A stretch of DNA of 64,000 nucleotides from Zizania palustris (lineage: Eukaryota > Streptophyta > Magnoliopsida > Poales > Poaceae), in assembly GCA_019279435.1 (NCBI GenBank), contig JAAALK010000283.1, positions 63,036,642 to 63,100,641 of the forward strand, written 5' to 3'. This document shows positions 1 through 11,129 of the stretch, in pieces. The notes beneath the pieces are model-generated. The model was not told the origin of the DNA. It searched no databases and saw only the letters and a program-made list of their open reading frames with translations. Position numbers and translations under genes: made by a program. Position 1 is the first letter of the stretch. Every line of letters begins with the position of its first letter.

Positions 1-655
1 CTTGAGGACCCTATTGAATCTCCTCTAGGTAGAGATCGTCACACACCTTGTTGAATGAGGGAAACAATGACTGATTAGTGATGATGGCGCGAAGATGATC
101 GTATCTCTTGTTCAGCCCTCGCGGAACGTTGAGAAGGAGAACGAGATCGTAGACACCGACATCGAGGTCATTGAGAGAGTCAGCAAACCCCTTCATCTTC
201 CGGCAATAGTCATGCATGTTCAGATCACCTTGAATGAAGTTTCAGAAGGTGGCATCGATGTGGAGTGCACGAGTCTCGCGGTTGCCTATGAACTTGTTGG
301 TGCGTTTTTTGGTCACATGTCCTAACCGATTACGATAACCTTCATCTTCTTTTCCATTCTTATCTCCATCGGCTCTTCCTATCCGATCGTGCATGCCATG
401 GACGGACTTCTTTGACTTTCTTTTGACGGATCCTCTTTGACTTCTATTGACCATGCGACATATTCAGTGGGCCTGAGCTTCTTCCAAATCTTGGCATGAA
501 TAGAACTGGTTCTCTAGAGCCAACCAGGCGTGACGAGCAGTGTGGCCACGCTCGCTCGCTAGTGATGTCCTGTAACTCCGGGGAGATGGTGTCATAGATC
601 TAGGAGGTGACGACGTTGTCCATCCAATCCCAAGCAGGAACGTCGACGCGTAGGA
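1..655 (-). pseudogene. Ty1/copia gag remnant (UBN2-type), decayed
   Basis: Read on the minus strand, 217-11 encodes a peptide with the look of the middle of a copia gag polyprotein (VYDLVLLLNVPRGLNKRYDH, then a run ending in FNKVCDDLYLEE). Upstream, around 655-455, the same strand gives fragments resembling the gag start (W-x-D-x-V-V-T, an ISPEL-like stretch, then WLALENQF), but stop codons and frame changes separate the pieces. 454-242 encodes a basic stretch that may be a degraded downstream part. No LTR, protease or reverse transcriptase is visible, and the element is cut by the window edge. Assignment to copia gag is by motif recognition only. It is clearly not an intact gene. Confidence 0.6.
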
Positions 656-879
656 TGCATAAAAAATGAAATATTCATAAAAAAGTAAAAAGTGAAAAAT
701 TCAAACAAACATTTTCTAGTAGACACATAAAAGTATTAATTGGCTTTGGAGAAGTGAAGGCCTTTGGAGAATCAATTGGCCATTCTTGAGTATTTTAATT
801 TGCAGACTTGAAGGTTCCCCACCCCCGACAACATTTGCCCAACGAGAGAGCTGCGCAGCGAATCTCCCCAGCCAGATCC

Positions 880-1269
880 ATGGCCATCGGCGGCGACGCG
901 GCGAGCATGGTGGCCGTCGGACTCGTGTGGGGCGCCACCAACGCCCTAATGCGCCGTGGCGCGCTCTTCTGGGACCGCCGCGTGAATTCTCTGCCCCCTT
1001 CCTCCGGCATCGGCGCGGTGCGGCGGTGGGCGGAGCTCCTCGTCACGTGGCAATACTCGGTGCCGTTCCTCATCAACCTCTCTGCGTCTGCCGCCTTCTT
1101 CAGCCTCCTCGGCGCCGCCCCAATCTCCGTCGCCGTGCCCGTCACCAACGCCACCACCTTCGCCGCCACCGCCGTCGCCGCTGCGCTCCTCGGCGAGGGC
1201 ACCCGCGCCGCTCCCGCCGCGCTCGGCACAGCGCTCATCGTCCTCGGCGTCTGGGTCTGCATCTCCTAG
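880..1269 (+). CDS. TMEM234-family small membrane protein (DMT-like)
   Basis: This single-exon gene encodes 129 residues. The start at 880 was chosen because it lies just before MAIGGDAASMVAVGLVWGAT, the usual N-terminus of the family; an in-frame upstream ATG at 808 would add 24 polar residues unlike it. The protein shows four hydrophobic segments: residues about 9-24 (MVAVGLVWGATNALMR), about 60-80 (VPFLINLSASAAFFSLLGAA), about 84-106 (VAVPVTNATTFAATAVAAAL) and about 112-128 (ending LGVWVCIS). The motifs GxxWGxTNxLMRRG and PVxNAxT are typical of TMEM234, which resembles half of a drug/metabolite transporter. Its biochemical role in plants is unknown; it probably sits in an endomembrane or the plasma membrane. 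GC content is far above the flanks, as is usual for monocot first exons. Confidence 0.85.
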   Translation: MAIGGDAASMVAVGLVWGATNALMRRGALFWDRRVNSLPPSSGIGAVRRWAELLVTWQYSVPFLINLSASAAFFSLLGAAPISVAVPVTNATTFAATAVAAALLGEGTRAAPAALGTALIVLGVWVCIS

Positions 1270-2640
1270 CCTTAGATCTTTAGGACAGGAATCCTCGATT
1301 ATTTGGTCCAAGAAAACATCAATCATCATGTATTTACTCAAATTGGCCTTCAGTTGATGGGATTTCGTGCAGTTGTAACTTGTAAAAGCACCTTCTTGGA
1401 GTTTGGTAATCTCTATTTTCTCTCAAAAATGGAAATTTTGTACACTCATTCGATGAAACATAAATAGTCTTCTGTCATGCTACGGTCTAGATTGGTAAGG
1501 TTATGTGATTTAATAGAAGAATTTTTTTTTCGGAAATTTCGAACAAGATTTGATCGAAATTGTAACAAAATTGGAGATAGATAAAAATAACCAAATTTAC
1601 AAACAGATAATCACGTAATGTTTTGCATATCCAAATCCCATTGATAATAAATTTCACACTTGACTAAATAAATAAATTTTGCATGTGTTGAAATTTTGAA
1701 CTGTGCTCCTCTACTATATTGTTTATAGAATTAATTAAGAATAGTTTTGCTACTACTGTTTTTTTAGGTACTAAATTTATGCATGAATTATGTTTCTACC
1801 TTGCCTAGTTGGTGACACTCGTGGTGGTGACACATCCATAGCATCACCGACATCAATATTTGTATTTTGAGGTCCCTCTGATTCATTCTCTCAGTGTATC
1901 TTCCATTAATCATGAAATAATCAACATCAATAATAGGAAATAGAAGTAAAGTAGCAAGAAAAAATGTGGAAATGGGGAGCAACCAGGAACAACAAGGAAA
2001 AATATTTAGGAAATGAGAAACAAATAGGGAACAACAAATATTGAGCAAACGAGAACCAACCAAGGCAACTATTGGGATCAACCACAGTGCTACCAGGAGC
2101 AATCGCTGGGAGCAGGAGCAGCCACCGCAGCAAGAAGCAGCCACAAGGAGCAGCAAGCCGCAACCACCACAAGCCACCACAAGGAGCAACAACCATAGAA
2201 AGTTGCCTGAACAGTAAAAAAATAGGGTTTTCTGCACTTTTATACCTATGTACTGTATAAGTAGGCTATTGTGGACTTTGGGCTACACTAAAAATTTAAA
2301 CTGGGTTGAAATTTTTTGGTCGGTTTGCTACAGTTTCGGGCCTTACCCAAATGGACGAATTTCACCGAAATTCGGCCCATTCGGCCCGAATCCCAGAACC
2401 ATTATGATCCGCTTTAAATCGATATGTTTTGACTTTTATTGATTGATAAAGTACTGATCTAGGCCAATCTAATGAGACTATATCGACAAAACATGTGATG
2501 ACAAGACGCCTATATAAAACGGACCAAAGCCCCTCTTCCAGTTGCACGCCATTTAGTCCCTCATCGTCAAGTGGAGCTCTCGTGTAAACATAAACATTCT
2601 TCCATTCGACTCTATTCAAATGATCTAATGGCCAAAAACA
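1270..2640. other. 3' flank and AT-rich intergenic DNA
   Basis: This stretch carries the presumed 3' UTR of the membrane-protein gene and then AT-rich sequence. Between about 1970 and 2210 there is A-rich and CAG/CAC-rich low-complexity sequence (repeated variants of AGGAGCAA and CACCACAAG). Open frames there on both strands are repetitive and encode nothing I recognise. Near 2340-2400 a segment repeats variants of TTCGGCCC. I see no gene. Confidence 0.5.
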
Positions 2641-2800
2641 CACATATATACCACAAAAGAGGGGTGATTCATCGATATTAATACCAAAAACACACATCAA
2701 ACAAGGAACACCACATATATACCACAAAACAGAGGTGATTCATCGATATTTATGCCAAAAACGCACATCAAACAAGCTACGACACATATATACAACACAT
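2641..2800. repeat. 71-bp tandem repeat, two copies plus a partial third
   Basis: The motif CACATATATACCACAAAA starts at 2641 and again at 2712, exactly 71 bp later. Each is followed by a GGTGATTCATCGATATT-like segment and an ACATCAAACAA segment. A third diverged start (CACATATATACAACACAT) is at 2783, again 71 bp on, with a further weak echo near 2822. No protein is encoded. Confidence 0.85.
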
Positions 2801-3290
2801 GTTATACAGATCAACAAGAACAACACATATATACAACATGTATTTACACATCAAACAGATTTACACCGCACGTATTTTTTAGCTGAACTAAAGAGAAAGC
2901 ATCCTTGAGCTTTTCTTTTGGTTTGGCAGAAGGATTCTTGGACTTTGATCTCCTAGATTTCTCTCCCACGATCCCGTTAAATCCAGAAACCTTCTTTTCA
3001 TAAGCATCTTGTTTTTACAGAAAGGAGATTAGACAAACATTTATAGGAAAACATTTGACATGCCAGTCAAGCAGGTTTTTACTAATTGTTGTGACCAAGC
3101 CAACATATATCTAAGTGGCATGGGTGATTCATTTCAAGAATAGTGCACATCCAACCGAAGTTTTGGCACCAGTGTAAACCATATTGTACTGATTCATCTA
3201 CTTGATATTACTTGTAATATAGTCCAATTGGCACAAAATTGTCATCGATCCAGATCAAACAGGTTGTACTCATATCGCAGAAGCTTGTGC
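2801..3290. other. Intergenic, no recognisable feature
   Basis: AT-rich sequence without coding structure. I see no RNA gene, transposon ends or conserved motif. Confidence 0.4.
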
Positions 3291-3660
3291 AGTAGCCTGC
3301 CGGAGGACGGGGGCGCCAAGGGATGCGGCCGGCGGGGGACGTAGCCGTAGCCGGTACAAGAGAGATGGAAGGAGGGGTCGGGGGAGGAGGGACGCCGAGG
3401 GAGGCGGTCGGTGGGGAGGTGTATGGTTGGAGGAGTGGGTCAACGGGGGAGGCACCTGGAGGGGGTTTGTGAGGGGGAGAGAGGTGTGGGGGAGAGCCGT
3501 TGGCAGGAGGAGGGGGCGCCGGGGGAGGCAACCAGCGGGAGGAGTGGGTCGCCGGGGGAGGCGGCCGGCGGAAAGAAGGTTGGCTAGGGTTTGTGATGGG
3601 GAGAGAGGTGCGGGGGAGAGATGGGTCGGGGAGAGGGTTTCGGGGGGCAGGGGCTAGAAT
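3291..3660. other. G-rich low-complexity block
   Basis: The plus strand is strongly G-rich, with repeated GGGGGAG, GGCGCCGGGGG and GGAGTGGGT words. Open frames on both strands translate to Pro/Ala- or Gly/Arg-rich low-complexity peptides. GGAGTGGGTC recurs at about 3431 and 3539 in similar surroundings, suggesting internal duplication. It may be a decayed first exon or CpG-island-like promoter, but nothing downstream supports a gene. Confidence 0.4.
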
Positions 3661-5500
3661 CAGTTGGAATCGGGGGGACTGCAGCTTCCAAATTACACTG
3701 CGGGAATCTTTAGATTTTCTGAAATCTCTTCTCCTTTGGACCTCTTTTAGTTCAGATTTTATATTTTTGGATGTGAATCACTTTTCAGAATCAGAACCAA
3801 ATGAATCCTTAGTATGGGTTGGACATCTCTGCTCGTACTACATACAATGTTTTTTATTTTTATTTCATCTGATTTTAATTAACTGTTAAAATTTTACATT
3901 ATTTTTTCATCTATACATTGTGTACTCGACTTTGTTTTTTCCATAAAATTGTAATTATGTACTACCGGCATAATGTCACTGAAAATTGATTAGTCCTCGT
4001 ATGTTACTAAAAATTTATCTGGTTTCATAATGTCACTTGTTGTCTTACAAATACGTTGGTTCTAGAACCATACAACGACCAATAATAAATATGAAACTAG
4101 ATAAATTTTTAATAACAAATTTGAAATGTTTTTCAAATTTACGCAGTCGATCACTTCCATCATCCACCCTCAGCCCATTCCACATAGCTGGTTGGCTGAG
4201 CTGAAGTAGGATAAAAAACAGAGAATGTCATTGCAGCATGATTAATTAGGTATTAACTATTAAAAGATGAAAATGGATTTATCATACTTTTTAGGAAAAT
4301 GTTATATATAAAATGCTTGTAACAAACATGTTATTTAAAAGTTTGAAAAACGTGCTGCATTAATCTAGAGCCTCCTCCGTCTAATCAACATATTTTTAAA
4401 ACATCATCTACTGTCCAATGACGAACAAACCACCTTTCCATCATCCCACATATATATTTTTAGTACAAACTCACACATGTACACCATACTCCCATCTACA
4501 CACCTACTCACGTGCGTACAAATAAAACAAGATTAAAAGTATAGCCTCATGTATCATTGGCACGTGTGTCAGGAGAAATAGCTTTATTCTAACAGGAGTC
4601 AAATGACAATATCTTCAAAATCTCAAAAAAGCTGAAGTCCTCTAGGACGTCAAAGTCAAAGTGCGAACCCAAGACCCCTTCATCCTGAGCGAAACAAGTA
4701 ATTGAAGACTATTACGAAAACTACTTCAAAAAATCACAAGGCTAGAAGATAAGACCGGAAGCGTAAGAGCACCATGCCCCTCCGAGGCCCCTCCGAAACC
4801 CCCTCCGAGTTCCCTCCAGGCCACTTCGGGCTCTGCCCGGTCGAGGGGTGCAAAGCCCCTCTTCATTGCTATCCGCAACAAAGGCCTCTCCGGGGGAAGC
4901 CTCCTGTCCACACTATAGTAAAAATCTCTAAATATTTTAAGGCCACTCTGACATGTAGACCCAAATCAAGGCCCTTCGCCCCTGGTATTTGCACATGTGT
5001 TTGTATATTAGTTTACTGTTTTACCCCTACTAAATCTTATAAACAGAGTCTTGTATGACAGTTGTAAGTGGAGGGTAAAATAGTCTTTTCTTGTTATATT
5101 TTGTCTATAAAAGTAAGGCATCTCCAATGTAAAGAAAGAGAGAGGAGATAGGAATCACTATGAACTGGACGTAAGGATGTTTGGGAACCTAAATCAATAT
5201 AAAAACATTCTCCACACGAACCCTCGAGGTTCATACTCCTTTACGCACTACAAACCATTCGAGATATTTATACAAACCTGTTATAGCTGATGAAATTGCT
5301 ACAACATGTTTTAGTCACCTGCCAGTAGATCCTATATGGTCATAGTGATAAAACGATAAGAGTGACTAGAGATAATTTCAAATCATATATCATATGTACA
5401 TAAACTATCTTTAGAAAATAAATCCTAAGAAAAAATAGGAGCACCTATACCAAATCTGGACTCGAAGCAATTAAACAAGTCCCATAAAAGAATACTCTAA
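3661..5500. other. Intergenic, AT-rich, no gene seen
   Basis: Mostly AT-rich single-copy-looking sequence. A GC-rich patch at about 4770-4910 (runs of CCCCTCCGA) is flanked by GAGCACCATG-like and GCATCTCCAATGT-like words that resemble ends of a Mutator-type MITE, but I could not define matching terminal repeats or a target duplication. No coding region is supported. Confidence 0.4.
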
Positions 5501-5865
5501 GACTATTCACAGTTGGGGTTTCGTGGGGGATTTTATGGTATTAATTACCATGACACATCAGATTTTTTGCTGACATGACATTCAATTAATAAGAGAAGAG
5601 AAGTAAGTAGTGTCATCACCATAACATGATGCTAACCCGTTTCAAAGACGAATGAAACGAAATGAAACGCTCACTGTGAGTCAAATCGTTTTATCGGAGA
5701 GAGTGTATTTAATTCAGTTGTAAATCATTTAATTATACTGGTTAGCCTAAGAAATAGTGAAATGAAACTGTCGAAAAAAAGTATTTCATTTAGTTACAAA
5801 ATTGATATAGTCAATTAAAAAACAGTGTTATGAAATCGTTATGAAATCTACCACTGTAAATAGCT
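5501..5865. mobile_element. Tourist-like MITE (PIF/Harbinger type), diverged copy
   Basis: The left end GACTATTCACAGTTGGGGTT follows TAA at 5498-5500, and the right end reads CCACTGTAAATAGCT. These form imperfect terminal inverted repeats. The interior is closely related to the better preserved element at 12726-13066; both share the block GGTATTAATTACCATGACAC and the block GATGAAACGAAATGAAACGC (here with an extra base or two). The right-hand target duplication is mutated, so the exact right edge is approximate. Confidence 0.75.
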
Positions 5866-6324
5866 TTATGCCGTGAGCGCCGCATCCACGGAATAGTGCC
5901 CATACGTGGACCACGTGCCTCACCATTTCAGGTCGCGCTATCGACCCAAATCCACATCCCTCAACTACCGCCGAAAAGGTCAGCCCTCAGCGCACACTAG
6001 TTATAAATTTTAAGCTCAGTTTTGTCGGCACATCTTCATGTTTAGGATTTTAGAACGGGTGTCTAATCTTGTTCTAAGAAAATTTAGATATGAAATAGTG
6101 AGTAGATTAATAAATCGCTATCCTTTCATTCTCAAAACACACGCGGCCAAGATATACTCGTATACTCCGCGACAACTTGTAGCTGTCGTCACCGTCGCCG
6201 TCTCAGTAGGACAATCGAGTGACTCGCTCTGGCAGGCGCCGATGTGGGCCCCACACGACACACGGTGCTAGCGAGTCCTTATCTGCTGCGAGTTGAACAA
6301 AGGATAACGCCCTGAGTAACATGA
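5866..6324. other. Intergenic
   Basis: Short intergenic stretch between two MITEs. One 77-codon plus-strand frame at 6038-6271 has no recognisable domain. I see no gene. Confidence 0.35.
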
Positions 6325-6640
6325 GTAACTGTTTAGTTCTTTACTCCGAATAGTCTCATCATCGGATGTTTAAAGTATTAATTATAGATCATTTATAAAA
6401 TTTGTTTATAATCGGTGGATTATTCACGAAACGATTATAATGAGTCTAATTACATTATGATTCGATAATATGCTGTTATATTAAATATTTGTTAATTATT
6501 GATTAATTAGGCTTAATAAATTCATCTCATAAATAATCATCCGATTTTGTAATTATTTTTATGATTAGTTCACGTTTAAACTTTTAAATTGATATCTAAA
6601 TAATCGATATGACACAGACTAAATGTCTTTTAATTTATGA
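6325..6640. mobile_element. hAT-like MITE (GTTTAGT...ACTAAA family)
   Basis: The segment has the composition and word order of a common grass MITE: a left GTTTAGTTC-like end, a centre with TTAATTATTGATTAATTAGGC, a block ATAATCATCCGATT, and a right end with GACACAGACTAAATG. Related copies are at 20221-20472 and 22350-22693. Target duplications were not confirmed, so the edges are approximate and the hAT label is by resemblance. Confidence 0.55.
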
Positions 6641-6942
6641 AGAAAAAAAGATGCATTGTTATAATGCAAACAGAAACTGCCTAAAAGCAGCATTGCGTTT
6701 TGCGAGAAGATTCTGATGGACTGGAGTGACAAACCGATCGCATAGGAAATCCCAGGAGAATTCAATCGAAATTTGGCGAATTATGGATCATCTGTTATCA
6801 TTTCCTCTATCATCATAAAAAAATGCGTTAACTAGGTGAGATTTCACATGTCTCCGAACCTCTCGTGAGTCGTGAGAGTTTAATTACATCGTCAGCTGCG
6901 GATTCCGGCGGCACGCAACGGAGCGAAGCGTTGGCCGCTCGC
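6641..6942. other. Intergenic and presumed 3' flank of the Nudix gene
   Basis: This stretch contains the likely 3' UTR of the minus-strand Nudix gene whose stop codon is at 6943-6945. I see no other feature. Confidence 0.4.
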
Positions 6943-7425
6943 CTACAAGTGGGACCGCGTGAGGAGGAGGTGTTCGAATTGCTGGAGCGCCTCGCACATC
7001 CACCAGTGCGGGCACCGGGCCATGGCGTCCCCGGTGGAGACCCAGCTCCGGCGGCGCGCAGCCATCTCGGGCCACCGCTCCAGCTCGTCCGTCACCCGGA
7101 GAGGGAACATGTACCCCTCGTACGTCGCGTCGTACCGCCGGCTCTGGTAACACCACCGGCCCAGCGAGGCGCCCGTCTCGCCGCGCACGCCGGCCTCCTC
7201 CATCGCCTCCCTCCGCGCCGCCTCGTCAATCGACTCGTCAAGCTCCCACCCACCCTTGGGGAACATCACCACGTCGTCCTTCTTCTGCGAGCTGATCACC
7301 AGCACCTCCACCTTGCCGTCTTCTCGCACCCTGTACGGGATGCACCCCACCACGATCCGTCCTCCCGTTTTGTCGCTGTACCGCTGCAGCTCCCTCCCCT
7401 GCCTCGCCACCATCACCGCCGCCAT
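6943..7425 (-). CDS. Nudix hydrolase (plant NUDT12/13/4-like, diphosphoinositol or dinucleotide polyphosphate type)
   Basis: The gene encodes a single-exon Nudix protein of 160 residues. The Nudix box lies at residues 58-80 and fits the 23-residue pattern Gx5Ex7REUxEExGU exactly: GGW at 58-60, the first Glu at 64, R72-E73, E76-E77 and G79. These Glu residues bind the catalytic metal. The domain start is also typical (TGGRIVVGCIPYR at 20-32, then LVISSQKKD and MFPKGGWE). The C-terminus with WM-x-EAL is shared with the plant NUDT4/12/13/16-21 group, whose members hydrolyse diphosphoinositol phosphates and diadenosine polyphosphates. The frame is open for 125 more codons upstream, but those encode low-complexity Ser-Asn and His-Pro sequence, so the start at 7425 (MAAVMVARQG) is preferred. 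An N-terminal organelle-targeting extension cannot be fully excluded. No intron is needed. Confidence 0.85.
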   Translation of the reverse strand: MAAVMVARQGRELQRYSDKTGGRIVVGCIPYRVREDGKVEVLVISSQKKDDVVMFPKGGWELDESIDEAARREAMEEAGVRGETGASLGRWCYQSRRYDATYEGYMFPLRVTDELERWPEMAARRRSWVSTGDAMARCPHWWMCEALQQFEHLLLTRSHL

Positions 7426-7560
7426 CGAAACTTCTCTTAGCTCCCTCGCCGGAACGGTGGGAAGAAGATGAATTTCGCAGATATGGAATGCGCACACGCT
7501 GTCTTGGGATTTTGGATGGGATGCGCAGGCAGGAGGAGGATGAGCTAGTGAGATGGGGAT

Positions 7561-7588
7561 GGAGTTGGAGTTGGAGTTGGAGTTGGAG
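7561..7588. repeat. GGAGTT hexamer microsatellite
   Basis: Four perfect GGAGTT units plus GGAG lie about 140 bp upstream of the Nudix start codon, probably in the 5' UTR. In the upstream open frame of that gene they read as Ser-Asn repeats. The site should be length-polymorphic. Confidence 0.85.
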
Positions 7589-7800
7589 GCGGAGGATTCT
7601 TGGGTATTAATAGGATTTGGGCGCGGGTGGCTGCGGTTGGCATCAGCGTCGTCGCCGAGTGGCTCGTGACAGCGACAGGACAAAAGGGTGCCAGGACCGC
7701 GCGTATTGATGGCGTGTGGACTGTGGACAGGGCTCATGGGGCTACCTGTGCACCTTTCCGTGGCAGTGCTCGCTTGGGCAGGCCCGGACAGCGACTTCAA

Positions 7801-8822
7801 TAGTATTTACCCGCCACATCTTATTAATAACACGTGGAGATACACATATACATATAGGTTAGTAGGATAAATCCTCAATTTTCATTTAAAAGGTGCATAT
7901 ATGATCAATTTTTTTCTCCTATTTGTTGCTTCTGTTCTTTAGAATCTCGTCAGAATTTAAAACAGTTCACATTTATATATTTTAAATATTTGTTATTTTT
8001 AAATTTTATATTTTTCTCAGTCTTACAACATTATAATCTAATATCGAATTCGATATTTCATTGCGCAACAAATCTAGTTCTAAGGTGTAATACTACGGAA
8101 CACATGAAGTGTCTGTTAAGTTTTATCATTTTAAGCAAAAATATGCTATTTATATAAATAAAGATTTTAAGAGCAACATAGAAGCCCCCTAAAATAAAAC
8201 AGTAGATAATGAGTTGGACTTTGTGGTTCAAACAGTGGCCACTTGCTCTCCTTCTAGAGCAAATCCGATTGGGGCAAGTTGTGGCGCTTCAACGTCTGGT
8301 TCTAGAAGTTTGACAGTATGGAATGCACAGCTCTGTAGTGGTAGCTAGTGTGCTGCTTGTGGCGAGGATCATTGTTTACGCATAGTTTTGTCTTTTCACA
8401 CTCTCTTTGAACAAAGTACTTTTCGCTCTACTAGAAGGAAAACCACTAATATGTTTGACATAAAAGTTGAAGATGATTTGCTTGGCACTAACTCGATCTA
8501 CATTGAACTTACTTAAGGACTTAAGCACACATGATGTACTTTTCACACCTGCCTTCAAAGTCATTAGTCGACCCACCAAATTTACATGTAATTACTGCAA
8601 ACAGAATTCTAGAGACATTTGCTCTGATCATGGAAAAATGCCGGAATTTTATGGGTAAAAATGTGCCACGTGAGAAAAACTATATAATCCAAATGTGAGC
8701 TAGAATTGTCTTTTTAAATAAATACCTTGAAATTACGTTCATATCGTTCAGACCACACGTTTGTATTTATTTCTCTTTAACTCATTAAAAGTTTTTTCAG
8801 GCCACTTTCTTTTTATAGCTAA
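7801..8822. other. Intergenic; MITE-like half at 7823-7915
   Basis: The segment at about 7860-7915 (AGGATAAATCCTCAATTTTC, then ATATGATCAA) matches one arm of the foldback MITE at 41806-41962, so it is probably a partial or diverged copy. The remainder is AT-rich with small unsupported frames. I see no gene. Confidence 0.45.
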
Positions 8823-8954
8823 GGGTCTGTTTGGTTGGCAGCCACAATTTATCATGTCACAAGTGTGGCCGTCACACTTGTGGTGAGAAAAATTATCGTC
8901 ATATTTTGCAACACTTATGACGTGACAAATTATGGCCGCCAACCAAATATGCCC
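8823..8954. mobile_element. Tourist-like MITE, 132 bp, TSD TAA
   Basis: The left end GGGTCTGTTTGGTTGGC and the inverse of the right end (GGGCATATTTGGTTGGC) form terminal inverted repeats with three mismatches. Direct TAA duplications flank it at 8820-8822 and 8955-8957. The inner part also folds back (CCACAATTT...AAATTATGGC). This is a short non-autonomous PIF/Harbinger-type element. Confidence 0.85.
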
Positions 8955-8957
8955 TAA

Positions 8958-10477
8958 GAATTGCATTGTGTTTTCAATGCCAGTAATTAATCTAATTATA
9001 TGCGACAATAACTATAAAATTAAATGATATCATAAAATTAGCGGAATTAACTATGTCATGCTGGTGCACCATGGACCGGGTGCACGCAGGAGGGCAGGTA
9101 GGGTAGGACAAGACAACTCGAAGCGGGGCAAAAACCGCGTAGGCGAGAGCATCTCTCCCTTCGCCGCTGCTTCTCCCCCGTCTCCGGTCGCCGCGACGTC
9201 GGGCGGACAGGCGGCGCTCGCGTCGGCCTCATCTCTCCTCACGCGCTACGCGTACGCGCTGCCGGCCTCGATCTCCATCGTCCGTCTCCCGGGTCCGTGC
9301 GTGCGGCCATGCCTGCCCAAAATACACACACTAGTTTACGACCCGAAATCAGGACGAGCTTCCTTTAATTTCCACGGCCAATAAAGTCCATCTTTTTTCG
9401 TCCGGGCACGTGAAGATCGTTCGTTCTTAGTTGGCTCTTGCTGCCTGGCTGCAACCGGGTCCTATCCTATGGCTGGAAATATATATTTTTTACTACGTAC
9501 CAACTTGTTGCGAATTTATGGTTATATCCGTCACACTAGGCACTAGCTTTGTTCTCGGATTGGCTACTTGAGTTTCTGTTCGTGTTGGTGGTGCGTGGCG
9601 ACGATGCGAGGAGGAAAAGATGCAACGGACACGTCATCTTCGACAGATGTAAGTGGTGTTGGTGCATCATGCGCGTGGTGTGGTTAGTGGCAACGCATCA
9701 TATGTAAATAATTTGGACCTGGAGTCTATCTTGGACTTGTGCAAACAATTTTGCACGCTGCATGCGACGACCGGCCGGCCGGGCGATATCTGCGGCGGCG
9801 ACGACGACGGCGACGGCGCGTCGGCGCCGCAGCATCTATCTATCCGGCGTGGTGCGCGTCGGTGCTGAAACTTGCGGGCGCTGACACGCACGCACATGCG
9901 GTAGATAGATGCGGGATAGGGATGCCGTGCCGGCGCATGTGCATGCACCAGGCTTCATTAGTTCTGGCTGATCGAGGCCGGCGCTGAGCAAGACGACTCT
10001 AGCAAAGTCGTCGTCTTTCTGTAGCCAGCGAGCTAGATTTTCAGGGGAATAATATACGGTGGTTCCAACGACTGTTATGGAGTATATATTTTTCTTTTAT
10101 ACTGATTCGCATACGGTCAACTTTAAAATAATACATAGTTCTGCTTCTGCATGGCATCTGCGCGCGAGCATCGGCACGGCCGCCGGCGGATTCTGCGGCC
10201 GGCCACTAAAAACAGTACTAGTAATCAATCCTTCTAGAGTAAAGATTAGTAGATAATAAGCAAGTGATTAAAGAAAACTTACGAGTCAATTTAGATCGAG
10301 TTAAGTTACAGTAAATAGGAAACTTAGGAGTCAGCAAGTAGACATGCATGGCTATAAAATAAGAAGAAATAAAACACATTGTATCAAATTGAACAATAAA
10401 GAAAATGAAAAGGTTGATGACTCGTACCGTAACACGGGAGTCCATTTGGTTTGGAGCGAGGATGGATAGAAACATAT
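8958..10477. other. Intergenic with two unexplained GC-rich islands
   Basis: Islands at about 9050-9400 and 9750-10000 are GC-rich and contain short open frames on both strands, but none has a recognisable domain, a convincing splice structure or a match to a neighbour. The second island contains several GCATG/CATGC words and a GGCCGGCCGGGC palindrome. They may be promoter-like sequence or decayed exons. The rest is AT-rich. Confidence 0.35.
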
Positions 10478-10733
10478 GAAGCGTTTGGTTGGTTGGATCA
10501 GATAAGATAATTTTTTATTTGGTTATGTGTATATAATTTAGATGAGATAAGCTTAAATTTTTTGGGACCCACTTGTTAAATATATTTTTAACAAAAATAT
10601 AATCATATGAGATTGTATTTTATTGATTAAATTGTAATACAATGACGTAATCATCTCATTTAACGTTAGATGGCTCGTCCAAGAAAATATTCTTTTAAGT
10701 GGTTATTCCATTCACTTTTTCTCCGACCAAACA
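10478..10733. mobile_element. Putative MITE (GTTTGGTTGG-type ends)
   Basis: The stretch begins near AGCGTTTGGTTGGTTGG and ends near CTCCGACCAAACAGTAA, which are roughly inverse to one another. The AT-rich interior repeats GATGAGATAAG-like words. The inverted match is short and I could not confirm target duplications. Confidence 0.4.
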
Positions 10734-11129
10734 GTAATGAGATGAGACCGAAAGGTTAATAAGTTTGGCATTGTCTGCAGTGCTACGTACTGTGTGTACT
10801 GTCGTCGTACGCCGTGATGCCACGCGTGCTGGCTGATTAATATATAAGATAATGGAAACAGTGACGTACACGTAGGTGCCAGCCGGGATCGAACTCGAAG
10901 TCGGCCAGTTATTTTGCAAATTAAACGTGTCTGCTAGCTTCCATCAAGCAGGTCGTCCCAGTTAAGCTTAGCGTGCGTGCGTCAAGGCTAGCTAAGATAT
11001 ATCGCAGACACGGCAACGAAGACCCTGGCGTTAAGTTGCTAGCTGCTCGGTGTCGTTTGTTAATACACAGCTAGCTCATCCTTACAAAATATCACGCAGG
11101 AACGCAAAAACTTGCAAGCATTGCGGATA
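10734..11129. other. Intergenic, no feature
   Basis: Mixed-composition DNA with repeated GCTAGCTA-like words near 10990-11075. No gene or transposon boundary is visible. Confidence 0.35.

Noticed and set aside
785..1341. Long alternative frames on both strands over the TMEM234-like gene
   Set aside because: They result from high GC; only one frame gives the membrane protein with family motifs.
3208..3889. Overlapping Pro-rich and Gly-rich frames
   Set aside because: Low-complexity translation of a G-rich block; no family resemblance.
9058..9384. A 108-codon frame
   Set aside because: No recognisable domain, no consistent codon bias and no splice context.
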